Assembly: GCA_963722415.1 (NCBI GenBank)
Contig: CAVRNI010000056.1
Coordinates: forward strand, 1-64,000
Origin: JALOLG01 sp963722415
GTDB taxonomy: Bacteria > Actinomycetota > Acidimicrobiia > Acidimicrobiales > Ilumatobacteraceae
Direction of reading: 5' to 3'
DNA length: 64,000 bases
Shown: one piece after another, positions 36,111 through 46,382 of the stretch
Layout of the letters: each line of letters starts with the position of its first letter
How positions within the stretch are numbered: position 1 is the stretch's first letter
Notes under the pieces: generated by a model
Seen by the model: the letters and a program-made list of their open reading frames with translations, nothing else
Database searches by the model: none
What the model was told of the DNA's origin: nothing
Made by a program: the position numbers and the translations under genes

Positions 36111-36989
36111 ATGCAGGTTCCAGCACCGTTCGCGTACGAACGTGCGACCAGCGTCGACCATGCGATCTCGCTCCTCGAGCAGCTCGGCCCGGATGCGCGC
36201 GTGATCGCCGGCGGGCACAGCCTGCTGCCGATGATGAAGCTCCGCCTCGCCCGACCGGAGCACCTGATCGACATCAACGATCTGGTCGGCGAGCTGGGCG
36301 CGATCGCCATCGACGGTGACGATCTGGTCATCGGCGCGATGGCCCGCCACGCCGATCTCCTCGCGTCGGCGGTCGCCGGCGAGCACTTCCCGGTGCTGCA
36401 CGACGCCGAGCGCGTCATCGCCGACCCGGTCGTGCGCAACCGGGGCACGATCGGCGGGTCGCTCTGCCAGGCCGATCCGGCCGAGGACCTCTCGGCGGCG
36501 CTGTCGGCGCTGCACGCCGTCGCCGTGATCCGCTCGGGCACGGGGACACGCACGGTGCCCGTCCGCGAGCTGCACACCGGACCGTACGAGACCGTCGTCG
36601 GCGACGCCGAGCTGCTCACCGAGATCCGGGTGCCGATCCGCAACGGCTGCGGCAGCGCCTACGAGAAGCTCGAGCGGCGGGTCGGCGACTGGGCGATCGC
36701 CGCCGCGGCCGCCGTGGTGTGGATGGAGGGCGACACGATCGCCGACGCCGGCATCGGCCTGTGCGCCGTCGGTGCCGAACACTTCGTCGCGCCCCGTGCC
36801 GAGGGCCACCTCCGGGGACAGCAGGCGTCCGAGGACGTCATCGTCGCCGCCGCCGCGATCGCGGCCGAGGACTGCAACCCGACGACCGATCAACGAGGTC
36901 CGGCCGAGTACAAGCGGCATCTGGCCGGCGAGCTCACCGCACGAGCGCTCCGCCGAGCAGTCGCCAGAGCGAAGGGTCAGGAGGCCTGA
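36111..36989 (+). CDS. coxM: Aerobic CO dehydrogenase FAD subunit
   Basis: 292 residues, intact. The medium, FAD-binding subunit carries electrons from the 2Fe-2S subunit. The two FAD-contact motifs are AGGHSLLPMMKLRLARPEHL (family A-G-G-Q-S-L-L-P-x-M) and GTIGGSLCQADPAEDLSAAL (T-I-G-G-S). The C-terminal CO_deh_flav_C domain begins near YEKLERRVGDWAIAAAAAVV. It is the first gene of coxM-coxS-coxL, the order seen in form I clusters. A GGAGGT-type ribosome site precedes ATG 36111. coxS starts one base after its stop codon. Confidence 0.93.
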   Translation: MQVPAPFAYERATSVDHAISLLEQLGPDARVIAGGHSLLPMMKLRLARPEHLIDINDLVGELGAIAIDGDDLVIGAMARHADLLASAVAGEHFPVLHDAERVIADPVVRNRGTIGGSLCQADPAEDLSAALSALHAVAVIRSGTGTRTVPVRELHTGPYETVVGDAELLTEIRVPIRNGCGSAYEKLERRVGDWAIAAAAAVVWMEGDTIADAGIGLCAVGAEHFVAPRAEGHLRGQQASEDVIVAAAAIAAEDCNPTTDQRGPAEYKRHLAGELTARALRRAVARAKGQEA

Positions 36990-36990
36990 C

Positions 36991-37497
36991 GTGGAGATCA
37001 CCATCACGGTCAACGGCACGGAACGGTCGGCGGAGGCCGAGCCGCGAACGCTGCTCGTGCACTTCCTTCGCGATCAGCTCCGCCTGACGGGCACCCACTG
37101 GGGGTGCGACACGTCGAACTGCGGGATCTGCGTCGTCCACATGGACGGCGTGCCGGTGAAGAGCTGCACGGTGCTGGCGGCGATGGCCGACGGACGCACC
37201 GTCGACACCGTCGAGGGCATGGAGCGCGACGGCGTGCTCGATCCGATCCAGCAGGGCTTCATGAACTGCCACGGCCTGCAGTGCGGGTTCTGCACGCCGG
37301 GGATGATGCTCACCGCCCGCTGGCTGCTCGACAACAACCCGAACCCCACCGAGGAGGAGATCCGCGACGGGCTGTCGGGGCAGCTGTGCCGCTGCACCGG
37401 CTACGACAACATCGTGAAGGCCGTCCAGTGGGCGGCCGCCAACCCGACCGCGGTGAAGACGATCGAAGAGACCATCGAGCAGGGGGCAACAGCATGA
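36991..37497 (+). CDS. coxS: Aerobic CO dehydrogenase iron-sulfur subunit
   Basis: 168 residues, intact. The N-terminal plant-type 2Fe-2S domain has HWGCDTSNCGICVVHMDGVP with the downstream C at KSCTVLA. The C-terminal second 2Fe-2S domain has GLQCGFCTPGMMLTARWLL and GQLCRCTGYDNIVKAVQ. GTG 36991 is preceded by a CAGGAGG site within the coxM end. Its stop overlaps the start of a 31-codon ORF (ATGA at 37494-37497). Confidence 0.95.
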   Translation: MEITITVNGTERSAEAEPRTLLVHFLRDQLRLTGTHWGCDTSNCGICVVHMDGVPVKSCTVLAAMADGRTVDTVEGMERDGVLDPIQQGFMNCHGLQCGFCTPGMMLTARWLLDNNPNPTEEEIRDGLSGQLCRCTGYDNIVKAVQWAAANPTAVKTIEETIEQGATA

Positions 37498-37589
37498 CCA
37501 TCACTGCGTTCCCCGGCCACGCAGGCCGTTGCTGGCCGCTCCTCGGCTGGCGCCTCGTCGCTCGCATCGGTGACATGGAGGACCAATGA
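37494..37589 (+). CDS. 31-residue ORF nested between coxS and coxL
   Basis: A short frame (MTITAFPGHAGRCWPLLGWR, then LVARIGDMEDQ) fills the whole gap between coxS and coxL. Its ATG overlaps the coxS stop (ATGA) and its own stop overlaps the coxL ATG (ATGA). That double coupling is what a translated leader peptide would look like. Composition is weakly informative, and an indel could create or destroy this frame, so it is a candidate only. Confidence 0.35.
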   Translation: MTITAFPGHAGRCWPLLGWRLVARIGDMEDQ

Positions 37590-39986
37590 CCACCACCGAA
37601 CGAGGTACCGCTCAGCGCCGCCGGCAACCCGATCGGGTTCGGCCGCATGCCGCGCAAGGAGGACGTCCGGTTCCTGCGCGGCAGGGGCAACTACGTCGAC
37701 GACATCAACCTGCCCGGCATGCTGCACGGCGCGATCCTGCGCAGCCCGTACGCGCACGCCCGGATCGTCTCGATCGACACGTCGGCCGCCGAGGCCCATC
37801 CGAAGGTCAAAGCCGTCATCACCGGCGCCGTCCTCGACACGCTCGGGCTGGCATGGATGCCGACGCTGTCGTACGACACCCAGGCGGTGCTCGCCACCGA
37901 CAAGGTGCGCTTCCACGGTCAGGAGGTCGCGTTCGTCGTCGCCGAGGACCACTACTCGGCACGCGACGCGGTCGAGTTGATCGACGTCGTGTACGAACCG
38001 CTCGACCCGGTGATGGACGCCCAACAGGCGCTCGCCGACGGCGCGCCCGGTGATCCGCGACGACAAAGAGGGCCAGACGAACAACCACATCTTCGACTGG
38101 GAGTCCGGCGACAAGGACGCCACCGACGCGGTGTTCGCCGGTGCCGACGTCGTCGTGTCGCAGGACATGCTGTACCCGCGGTCGCACCCGGCGCCGATGG
38201 AGACGTGCGGCACCGTCGCCCACATGGACCCGGTGTCCGGCAAGCTCACGCTCTGGTCGAACACGCAGGCGCCGCACGCCCACCGCACCGTGTACGCGCT
38301 CGTCGCCGGCCTGCCCGAGCACAAGATCCAGGTGATCGCGCCCGACATCGGCGGCGGGTTCGGCAACAAGGTGCCGATCTATCCCGGCTACGTGTGCTCG
38401 ATCGTCGGATCGATCGTCACCGGCAAGCCGGTCAAGTGGATGGAGGACCGCTCCGAGAACCTGATGTCGACCGGCTTCGCCCGCGACTACCACATGAAGG
38501 GCTCGATCGCCGCGACGCGCGACGGCAAGATCGTCGGGCTCCGCGTCGACGTGATCGCCGACCACGGTGCGTTCAACGCCACCGCCCAGCCGACGAAGTA
38601 CCCGGCCGGCTTCTTCCACATCTTCACCGGCTCCTACGACTACGGCGCCGCGCACTGCAAGGTCACGGGCGTGTACACGAACAAGGCGCCCGGTGGCGTC
38701 GCCTACGCGTGCTCGTTCCGCATCACCGAGGCGGTCTACCTCGTCGAGCGCATCGTCGACTGCCTCGCCGACGAGCTCGGCATGGATCCCGCCGAGCTGC
38801 GGATGAAGAACCTGCTGCGACCCGAGCAGTTCCCGTTCACCACACCGACCGGCTGGGAGTACGACTCCGGCGACTATCCGCGCGCGCTCGCAACTGGCGA
38901 TGGACATCGCCGGCTACGCCGACCTGCGCGCCGAGCAGGCCGACCAAGCGAGCGAACGGTGAGCTGATGGGCATCGGCCTGGCGTTCTTCACCGAGGGTG
39001 TCGGTGCCGGCCCGCGCAAGCACATGGACATCCTCGGGCTCGGCATGGCCGACGGCTGCGAGCTCCGCGTCCACCCCACCGGCAAGGCCCAGCTGCGGCT
39101 GTCGGTGCAGAGCCAGGGCCAGGGCCACGAGACGACGTTCGCCCAGATCGTCGCCCAGGAGGTCGGCATCCCGCCCGAGGACATCGAGGTCATCCACGGC
39201 GACACCGACAACACACCGTTCGGGCTCGGCACCTACGGCTCGCGTTCGACGCCCGTGTCCGGCGCGGCTGCGGCAGTCGTCGCCCGGCGTGTCCGCGACA
39301 AGGCCCGGATCATCGCCGCGACCGCGCTCGAGTGCTCGCCGGACGACCTCGAGTGGCAGCTCGGACGCTGGCAGGTGAAGGGCGACCCCGAGAAGGGCAA
39401 GACGATCCAGGAGATCGCCATGCTCGCCCACTCGAGCCTCGAGCTCCCCGACGGCATGGAGGGACACCTCGACGCCCAGGCCGTCTACAACCCGCCGAAC
39501 CTCACGTACCCGTTCGGCGCCTACATCTGCGTCGTCGACATCGACAAGGGCACCGGTCAGGTCAAGGTCCGGCGTTTCATCGCCGTCGACGACTGCGGCC
39601 CGCGGATCAACCCGATGATCGTCGAGGGACAGATCCACGGCGGCCTCGTCGACGGCATCGGGATGGCGCTGATGGAGGTGATCGCGTTCGACAAGGACGG
39701 CAACTGCCTCGGTGGATCGTTCATGGACTACCTCCTGCCGACCGCGGTGGAGGTCCCGACGTTCGAGCTCGGCGAGACCGTCACTCCGTCACCGCACCAT
39801 CCGCTCGGCTGCAAGGGCGTCGGTGAGTCGGCGACCGTCGGTTCTCCACCGGCGGTCGTGAACGCGGTGATCGACGCGCTCAAGCCGTACGGCGTCCGCC
39901 ACGCCGACATGCCGTTCACGCCGGCGCAGGTGTGGATGACGATGCAGGGCCGACCGTTCCGGACCGACCTGGCGATCGAGGACTGA
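37586..39986 (+). CDS. coxL: Aerobic CO dehydrogenase large (Mo-Cu) subunit, form I type
   Basis: About 798 residues; binds the molybdopterin cytosine dinucleotide and the Mo-Cu centre. The active-site loop reads GGVAYACSFRITEAVYLVER, giving AYxCSFR, the form I CoxL signature with the copper-ligating Cys (form II has AYRGAGR). The essential C-terminal Glu is in GCKGVGESATVGSPPAVVNA. Other blocks are MPRKEDVRFLRGRGNYVDDI and IAPDIGGGFGNKVPIYPGYV. Frame changes near 37610, 38045, 38895 and 38950 fit one extra base each. A GGAG site lies six bases before ATG 37586. Cox oxidises CO to CO2 and feeds electrons to respiration. Confidence 0.93.
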
Positions 39987-39993
39987 GCCACCC

Positions 39994-40922
39994 GTGTCCG
40001 CCGACGGCTCCCCGCTCGGCGATCGGGCAGCGGGGCTGCGCAACGCGCGCGTGCCGTACGTGCACGCGCGCGTCGTGCTGGCGGAACGGCCGACGAGCGC
40101 CAAGCCCGGCGACGAGGCGCTCGTGCTCCCCGACGGCACGATCGAGGGGTTCGTCGGCGGCACGTGCGCCGAATCGACCGTGCTCGCGCAGGGGCTGGCG
40201 CTGATCGACTCCGGCGAGTCGTTGCTGCTGCGGATCACGCCCGAGCCGGAGCCGCCGCAGCCGGGCAAGCTGGTCGTGCACAACGCCTGCCTGTCCGGCG
40301 GCACGCTCGAGATCTTCCTCGAACCAGTGCTGCCGGCGCCGCGGCTGGTGGTGTTCGGCGACGCCCCGGTGGCGCGCTCGATCCGCGCCCTCGCGACCGC
40401 ACCTCGGGTGGGACGTTCCCGATGCCGACGTCGTTGGTGACGCGAGCCGGGATCGGCGACCGACGTGTCGGCGGTGGTCGTCGCCAGCCACGGCCGCGAC
40501 GAGGAGGTGGCGCTCACCGCGGCGTTGCGGGCCGGGGTCCCGTACGTCGGGCTCGTCGCCAGCCGCAAGCGCGGCGAGGCGGTGCTCGCATCGCTCGACG
40601 TCGACCGCGCCGATGCGAGCCGCGTGCACACGCCCGCCGGGCTCGACATCGGCGCCCGCTCGAGCGGCGAGGTGGCGCTGTCGATCATGGCCGAGATCGT
40701 GTCGATCCGGCCCCGGCCGTCCGGGCGCCCGCTCGCCGACACCACGGCATCGGGCGCGCACCGCCACCGACCCGGTGTGCGGGATGTCGGTCGCCACCGT
40801 CGAGTCGTCACTCCACCTCGACCGCGACGACGGCACGGGTGTGGTTCTGCGGCAGCGGTTGCCTGCGCGCGTTCGCCGCCGACCCGGCCGCCTACCCCCT
40901 CGCCGATGCGACGCGCCCGTGA
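39994..40922 (+). CDS. XdhC/CoxI-family maturation protein with C-terminal YHS domain (frameshifted)
   Basis: An XdhC-type protein that helps mature molybdenum hydroxylases. The N-terminal XdhC_CoxI domain has DEALVLPDGTIEGFVGGTCA and the G-G-x-C-A motif. The Rossmann-like C-terminal part has PRLVVFGDAPVARSIRALA, then VSAVVVASHGRDEEVALTAA and YVGLVASRKRGEAVLASL. The end has a metal-binding YHS domain (TDPVCGMSVATVESSLHLDR, then WFCGSGCLRAFAADPAAYPL). Frame changes occur near 40405, 40460, 40760 and 40840. GTG 39994 is eight bases after the coxL stop. The YHS tail could deliver copper or another metal for the Mo-Cu site; this is inferred. Confidence 0.83.
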
Positions 40923-40941
40923 TCGGCTCGTTGATCAGCCC

Positions 40942-41845
40942 ATGACCGACGCCGCGAGCGATCCTCTCGCCGAGTTCGTCCCCGACGTCGCCTCACTCGG
41001 CCGGCGCCTCGCCGACAACGCCTACCTCGCCGACCAGGGACTGTCGACCGCGCTCTTCTGCGCCGCCCGGCTCCCCCAGCCGCTGCTCCTCGAAGGCGAA
41101 GCCGGGGTCGGCAAGACGGCCGCGGCCCAGGCGCTCGCCGCGGCCCTCGACACGCGGCTCGTGCGACTGCAGTGCTACGAGGGCATCGACTCGACCGAGG
41201 CGCTGTACGAGTGGAACTACGCCCGTCAGCTGCTCGGCATCCGCCTCGCCGAGGCCCGTGGCGAGGCGCTCGACGACGTCGATCTGTTCACTCCCGAGTT
41301 CCTCGTCGAACGACCGCTGCTGAGCGCGCTGCGGCATCCCGGCCCGCGGCCGGCGGTGCTGCTGGTCGACGAGGTCGACCGCGCCGACGACGAGTTCGAG
41401 GCGTTCCTGTTCGAGCTCCTGGCGGAGTCGTCGGTGACGATCCCCGAGCTCGGCACGCAACGCGCCGAGTACCCGCCGATCGTCGTGTTGACGTCGAACC
41501 GCACCCGCGACCTCCACGATGCGCTCAAGCGTCGATGCCTCTACCACTGGATCGACTACCCCGGGCCCGGCACGCGCCAGCGAGATCATCCGGATGCACG
41601 TGCCTGCGGCACGATCCTCGCTCGCCGATCAGGTCGCCGCCGCCGTCTCCCGGCTCCGCACGTTGGACGTCCAGAAGGCACCCGGGATCGCCGAGGCGAT
41701 CGGGTGGGTCGCCGCGCTGGAGGTGCTCGGATTCGAGGTGCTCGATGCCGAGGCCGCCGAGCTCACGATCGGGTCGGTGCTCAAGTACCGCGACGACGCC
41801 GAGCTCGCCGCCGCCCGCTCGTTCGACTGGGTCGCCACCGGTTGA
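40942..41845 (+). CDS. coxD: MoxR-type AAA+ ATPase CoxD (frameshifted)
   Basis: About 300 residues. The AAA+ core has Walker A LLLEGEAGVGKTAAAQALAA, Walker B RPAVLLVDEVDRADDEFEAF, sensor 1 PPIVVLTSNRTRDLHDALKR and the arginine-finger region RRCLYHWIDYP. In CO-oxidising bacteria CoxD, with CoxE, is needed to insert sulfur and copper into the CoxL active site. One frame change near 41575 separates the C-terminal lid (IIRMHVPAARSSLADQVAAA). The stop overlaps the TTG of coxE. ATG 40942 begins MTDAASDPLAEFVPDVASL. Confidence 0.92.
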
Positions 41846-43045
41846 TCCCCGACGTCGCCGACCTCGTCGCCCGGTTCGCCGACCGTCTGCATCTCGCCGG
41901 CATCGCCGTCAGTCCCGAACGGGCCGGGCGGCTGGCGGCGGCGCTCGACGATCGCCGCGCCGAGCACGACCAACGAGCTGTACTGGCTCGCCCGGGTCAC
42001 GGTGGCCGGCGATCGCACCGAGCTCGCCACGTTCGACGCCGTCTTCGCCGAGATCTTCCGTGGCCTCGTCGACGTCGCGGATTCGCGAGGCGCGCCGGAG
42101 CAGCCGCGCCTGCCGCCGGCTGTCGACCTCGGCGATCGGCGAACCGACACGGGGACGGGCGCGGCCGGCAGCGACCGCGGTGCAGCCGCAGCCGCGCCCG
42201 TTCGGTGAGCGACCGTGGTGGTGATGGTGACGACGAGCGCGTCGCACCGATCGGCGCGCCCGCGAGCGAGCGGGCCGTGCTCCGGCGGCGCGACTTCGGA
42301 TCGTGCACGCCAGAGGAACTGGCGCACCTCCGCCGCCTGATGTCGCGCATGAAGGTGGTCACCCCACGCCGTCCGAGTCGGCGACGCAGACGTCACCCGC
42401 GTGGCGACGCCATCGATCTGCGCGCCAGCATCCGGCGTGCCCACCGGACAGGCGGCGATCCGGCGACGTTGGTACGCCGCCGCGTCACCGAGCGGCGCCG
42501 CCGCGTCGTGCTCATCGCCGACGTGTCGGGCTCGATGGAGGCCTACTCCCGCGCCTACCTGTACCTCCTCCACGGTGCGGTTCGTGCGCTGCGCGCCGAG
42601 ACGTTCGTGTTCTCGACGCGGCTCACCCGGGTGACGCGCACGCTCGCCGTTCACGACCCGGAGCGCGCGCTCGCCACGGCCATGGCCGCGACCGACGACT
42701 GGTCGGGCGGGACACGCATCGGCAGCGCCCTCAAGGAGTTCAACGATCGCTGGGGCCGGCGGGGTCTCGCTCGCGGTGCGGTCGTGGTGATCGTGTCCGA
42801 CGGCTGGGAGAGCGGCGACACCGACGGAGCTCGGGCGGCAGATGGACCGGCTCTCACGCCTCGCCAACCGGATCGTGTGGGTCAACCCGCGTTCGCAGAG
42901 CCCCGACTACCAACCGCTCGTCGGAGGGATGGCGGCCGCGCTGCCACATGTCGACGCGTTCGTCAGCGGGCACTCGCTGGAGGCCCTCGAGCACGTGCTC
43001 GACGTCATCGCCACCGACGTGTCGACGCGAGAGCCGATGCGCTAG
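41842..43045 (+). CDS. coxE: VWA-domain protein CoxE (frameshifted)
   Basis: About 400 residues. The N-terminal half reads DVADLVARFADRLHLAGIAV, then LYWLARVTVAGDRTELATFD and FAEIFRGLVDVADSRG. A basic linker (PRRPSRRRRRHPRGDAIDLR) follows. The C-terminal von Willebrand A domain has the MIDAS motif VVLIADVSGSMEAYSRAYLY (D-x-S-x-S), TDDWSGGTRIGSALKEFNDR and VVIVSDGWESGDT. It partners CoxD in assembling the CoxL active site. Frame changes occur near 41960, 42190-42230 and 42830. TTG 41842 overlaps the coxD stop. It ends tail-to-tail with the next gene, their stop codons overlapping. Confidence 0.88.
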
Positions 43046-45514
43046 CTCGCGTCGGCGCTGACGAGCGGGCGCTCATCCACGAGGTCGTCGAGGTCACCGC
43101 TCGCGGGCGCACCGAGCAGCACGCCAAGACCGACCAGGATGCTCGTCAGCACCGCCACCAACGTCAACGTGTCCAACGAGTCATCGGGCTCGATCGCCTG
43201 CAGGTACCCACCGATCGTCAGGCCCAGACCGACGACCGCGATCACCGCCGCCCAGAGCTGCATCCCGTGCACGCGCACGTCGACGTTTCGCGACATCGTC
43301 GACAGCAGCAGGAGCGCGCCGCCTCCCCCGAGCGCGGCCGCGAGCACGGCCACCACGAACACGGGGCCATCGCCAACGCGGCCGTCGACGACGAGACCGA
43401 CGAGCGCCAACAGCGTGCCCGGCACGCACAGCGCGAGCACGACGAACGGCGGCGGCGCCTCTCGGCCAGAGCGCTGGGCGACCATCGAGATCGCGGATCC
43501 CCACGCGCCGATGAGCAGGACGGTCACGACGAACGCCACGACGTTTGCCGTGCGCACCAGGTCGAGACGATCGAGGGTGTTCGCATCGAGACCGCCGCCA
43601 GTCGACGATGGCGAAGCTCGGCGCGCCTCGACCACGAACCAGACGAACGTCGAGGCGAGCACGACGTGCAACCCGAGCGCGCCGAACCGCAGCGCGCCGA
43701 CGACGGTCGTCGGCTCCGGCGGCTCGTCGGCGTCGACGACGTGGGCGCTGGGGCGCGATCTCGCGGGGTGGTTCCTGACCCCGGTCGAGGAGTCGCGATC
43801 GATCCGTCGGTGGCGGGCCCCCGACGACCGAAGCCCGTGGTCGCCGGCGTTTCGCTGTCCGCATCCGTCGGCTGGCGCACCGGTCGAGCCGGCGGACGCC
43901 CTGCGCCGAGCGGCCGCGTCGGCCGCGAGCGCGCGTCGCGCCGCCATGTCGCTCGCGCCGCTCGGCGCCGCTCGCTGCGCCCGCCCGCCTCGCCGACGCG
44001 TCGCTGGCGGCGGCGCCTTGATTGCGGCGACGGGCGACCGCGGCCGCGGCGGCACCCGGCGCAGCAACCCGGCGTCCTGCGGCCGCGGCCGGCGCACGGC
44101 GCGACGGCGCGGCGCCCGGCTGACGTCGGGCCGCGACGTTCCCACCGCCCACCGCCCGCCGGTTCGGTGGGCCACCGCCCCGGACGACCGCCGCCCCGGG
44201 GCGTGGTCGCGCCGGGCCCTGACCGTCCTCGCCCGGCGCCCCGGGCCGACGGCGGCGGGCCGCCACCTGCCCGGCCGCCCCAGGAACGGGCCGTCGGCGC
44301 GTGGGCGTTTCGCCGGCGGTACGGGCCGCCGCTGGACGTGCCTCTCCGTCGGTGCCGTCGGGATCCAGTGTCGGTCGAAGCTTTGGGCGGTCGAGGGTCG
44401 GCGTCGTCGAAGTGCGTGCCGCGACGTCGGTGCCCCGAGCGGGTACCACCGTCCGCCGCGCCGCCGCGACCGCCGGCGACGGCGCACCTCCCGGACCGAT
44501 GACGAGATCAGCGGCCCGGACGACGTCGCCGACGGGGCCGGCGCCGCGGGCCGCCGCATCGTCGATGCTGGTCCGGACGCGCCCCCACGCCTTTCTCGGC
44601 ACGAGTGGGAGCGCCCGACCTTGGACGTGACGGGTCGCGAGGACCCGGATCCGGTAGCGCTGGGCGCCGATGATCTGGTGGGCGAGGGTGGCCGTGATGC
44701 CCGCTGAGATCAGCAGCAGGCCGGACGACGCGATGGCCGCCCACGCCATCGCATCGACGAGGCCTTTGTCGTCGGGTGTGATCGGATCCGGCCAATCAGT
44801 GAGACGCCACCAGATGATCCCGAACCCGGCGAGGTCGAGCAGGTACGCCGCCCGAATCGCGCCGTCGGGCCGCACGCGCGTGAGCGTCTTGAAGATCCGA
44901 TGGAGCATCGAGAACGGGCAGTACAGGACGATCGCGAACACGATCGCGGCGATCGCCGGCAGCGGATTGAACTCGCCGGTGACCTTGATGCGAAGGAACG
45001 TCAGCGCCGCCAACGCCACCCAGACGGTCGGGTAGAACCAGACCCGGGTGGCGCGATTCATGCTCGGCCAGCGGCCACGCAGCCGGCGAGTGTTCTCGGC
45101 GACGGTCCGGCTCCACGCCAAGCTCGCGGCGAAAAGTGCTGCGAGCAGCACCACGCCGACCAGCACCACGATCGTCATGTCGTCGCCGACGGCGGCGATC
45201 ACACTTTCGGGCGCGGCGTCGTCGATGCGCCTGGCGGTCCGGATCGCGACCATCGCGATGGCGGCCGTCCACAGCACGATCGCGAATCGCGCCGCGATCC
45301 ACGCGATGTTCACCCACCGCAGTTCCAGCAGCTCGGGAGCCTCGAACACGACCGGGTTCTCGTACCCCGGTATCGCGCCCGGCACGACCTCGGACGGCTC
45401 GACCTCCGCCTTCGGGATCGCGTTGGCGGCCACGAACGCCGCCTCGACCTCCTCCGGTGAGCGAGACGGGAGTTTGGGCGCGGAGTGCTCGTGTGACGCC
45501 GCCCGCGAGGTCAT
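43042..45514 (-). CDS. Large membrane protein with a long basic low-complexity linker (frameshifted)
   Basis: About 820 residues in three parts. The N-terminal ~320 residues form several helices (NIAWIAARFAIVLWTAAIAM, MTIVVLVGVVLLAALFAASL, AIAAIVFAIVLYCPFSMLHR). The middle ~300 residues are rich in Arg, Ala, Gly and Pro without predicted structure (for example ARRQPGAAPSRRAPAAAAGR). The C-terminal ~220 residues form more helices (LRFGALGLHVVLASTFVWFV, TANVVAFVVTVLLIGAWGSA, AAVIAVVGLGLTIGGYLQAI). A frame change near 43790-43850 joins linker and C-terminus; the linker frame itself is uncertain because frames are hard to tell apart in low-complexity sequence. A DUF4328-like membrane domain is possible for the N-terminus. 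Function unknown. Confidence 0.65.
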
Positions 45515-45627
45515 CGGCCCATCTTGGATTGCCGCCAGAGTACCGGCAAGGCAATTGCTCGTCTGGCCAACCGCCGAGAGAACTGATTCGACCGCGTCAC
45601 GTGAGAATTCGGCCACCCCATCCCGAT

Positions 45628-45670
45628 CTGTCTGCCCCAGATCGCGCATCGCCGCGGATGACGCAGACAG
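45628..45670. repeat. Dispersed palindromic element, diverged copy B
   Basis: Outer arms CTGTCTGC and GCAGACAG are perfect; the inner part (CCCAGATCGCGCATC...) differs from the other copies. It lies between the start of the membrane protein (45514) and the stop of tdk (45682). Confidence 0.6.
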
Positions 45671-45681
45671 GTCGGAGTAGG

Positions 45682-46285
45682 TCACGTGCCGAGGTCGCCG
45701 TCGCGGTAGTGGCGGCGGCACAACAGCTCGTAGCGAACGGTGTCGCCGAAGAGACGTTGCGCCGACGCATCGGCGGTGTCGCCGACCATCACCGTCTCGC
45801 CCTCGTAGACGAGGACGCCGTTGACGATGCGCGCGTTGTGGGTCGCACGCGAACCGCACCAGCACCGGGCCTCGACCTGCAATGGCACCCGTTCGTCGGC
45901 GATCTCGAGCAGTCGCTTGGTGCCTTCGAACAACTCACCGCGAAAGTCGGTGATGAGGCCGAACGCGTAGACGTCGACCTCGAGATCGTCGACGACGCGT
46001 CCGAGCTGATCGATCTGTTGCGGCGTGTAGAACTGCGCCTCGTCGCACACCATGTAGTGGATCGGCCAGTGGGCGACGGCGAGCGCGTGCAGGTCGAGAT
46101 CGGGCTCGACGTGGATCGCCGGCGCGGCCACGCCCAACCGGCTGGTGACCTGATGGCCATCGCGGTCGAGGCACGTCAGCAGCAGGCCGTACAACTCGCG
46201 CGTCGGCGAGGTTGTGGTGGATCTGCAGCGCGAGCGTGCTCTTCCCCGAGCCCATCGTGCCGAAGCTGAAGCGCAACGTCGACAT
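45682..46285 (-). CDS. tdk: Thymidine kinase (frameshifted)
   Basis: About 200 residues, class II (TK1-like) enzyme phosphorylating thymidine. Walker A is RFSFGTMGSGKSTLALQIHH; the Walker B/DEAQ motif is HYMVCDEAQFYTPQQIDQL. The lasso/zinc region keeps Cys (EARCWCGSRATHNARIV and ELLCRRHYRDGD). A frame change near 46203 follows NLADA. ATG 46285 starts STLRFSFGTMGSGK, a normal N-terminus. A palindromic repeat lies upstream (46332) and another copy downstream (45628). Confidence 0.93.
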
Positions 46286-46331
46286 GTCGGGCGTGGACGC
46301 TACCGGCCGCCGCCGGTCTGGAATCCCCGAC

Positions 46332-46371
46332 CTGTCTGCTTCAGATGAGCCCGCGCGTCTGAAGCAGACAG
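46332..46371. repeat. Dispersed palindromic element, copy C
   Basis: CTGTCTGCTTCAGA and TCTGAAGCAGACAG, perfect 14-bp arms around a 12-base loop, the cleanest copy in the window. It lies between tdk and the DNA ligase gene, which are on the same strand, 12 bases after the ligase stop in the direction of transcription. Confidence 0.88.
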
Positions 46372-46382
46372 AACCGTGGGAC

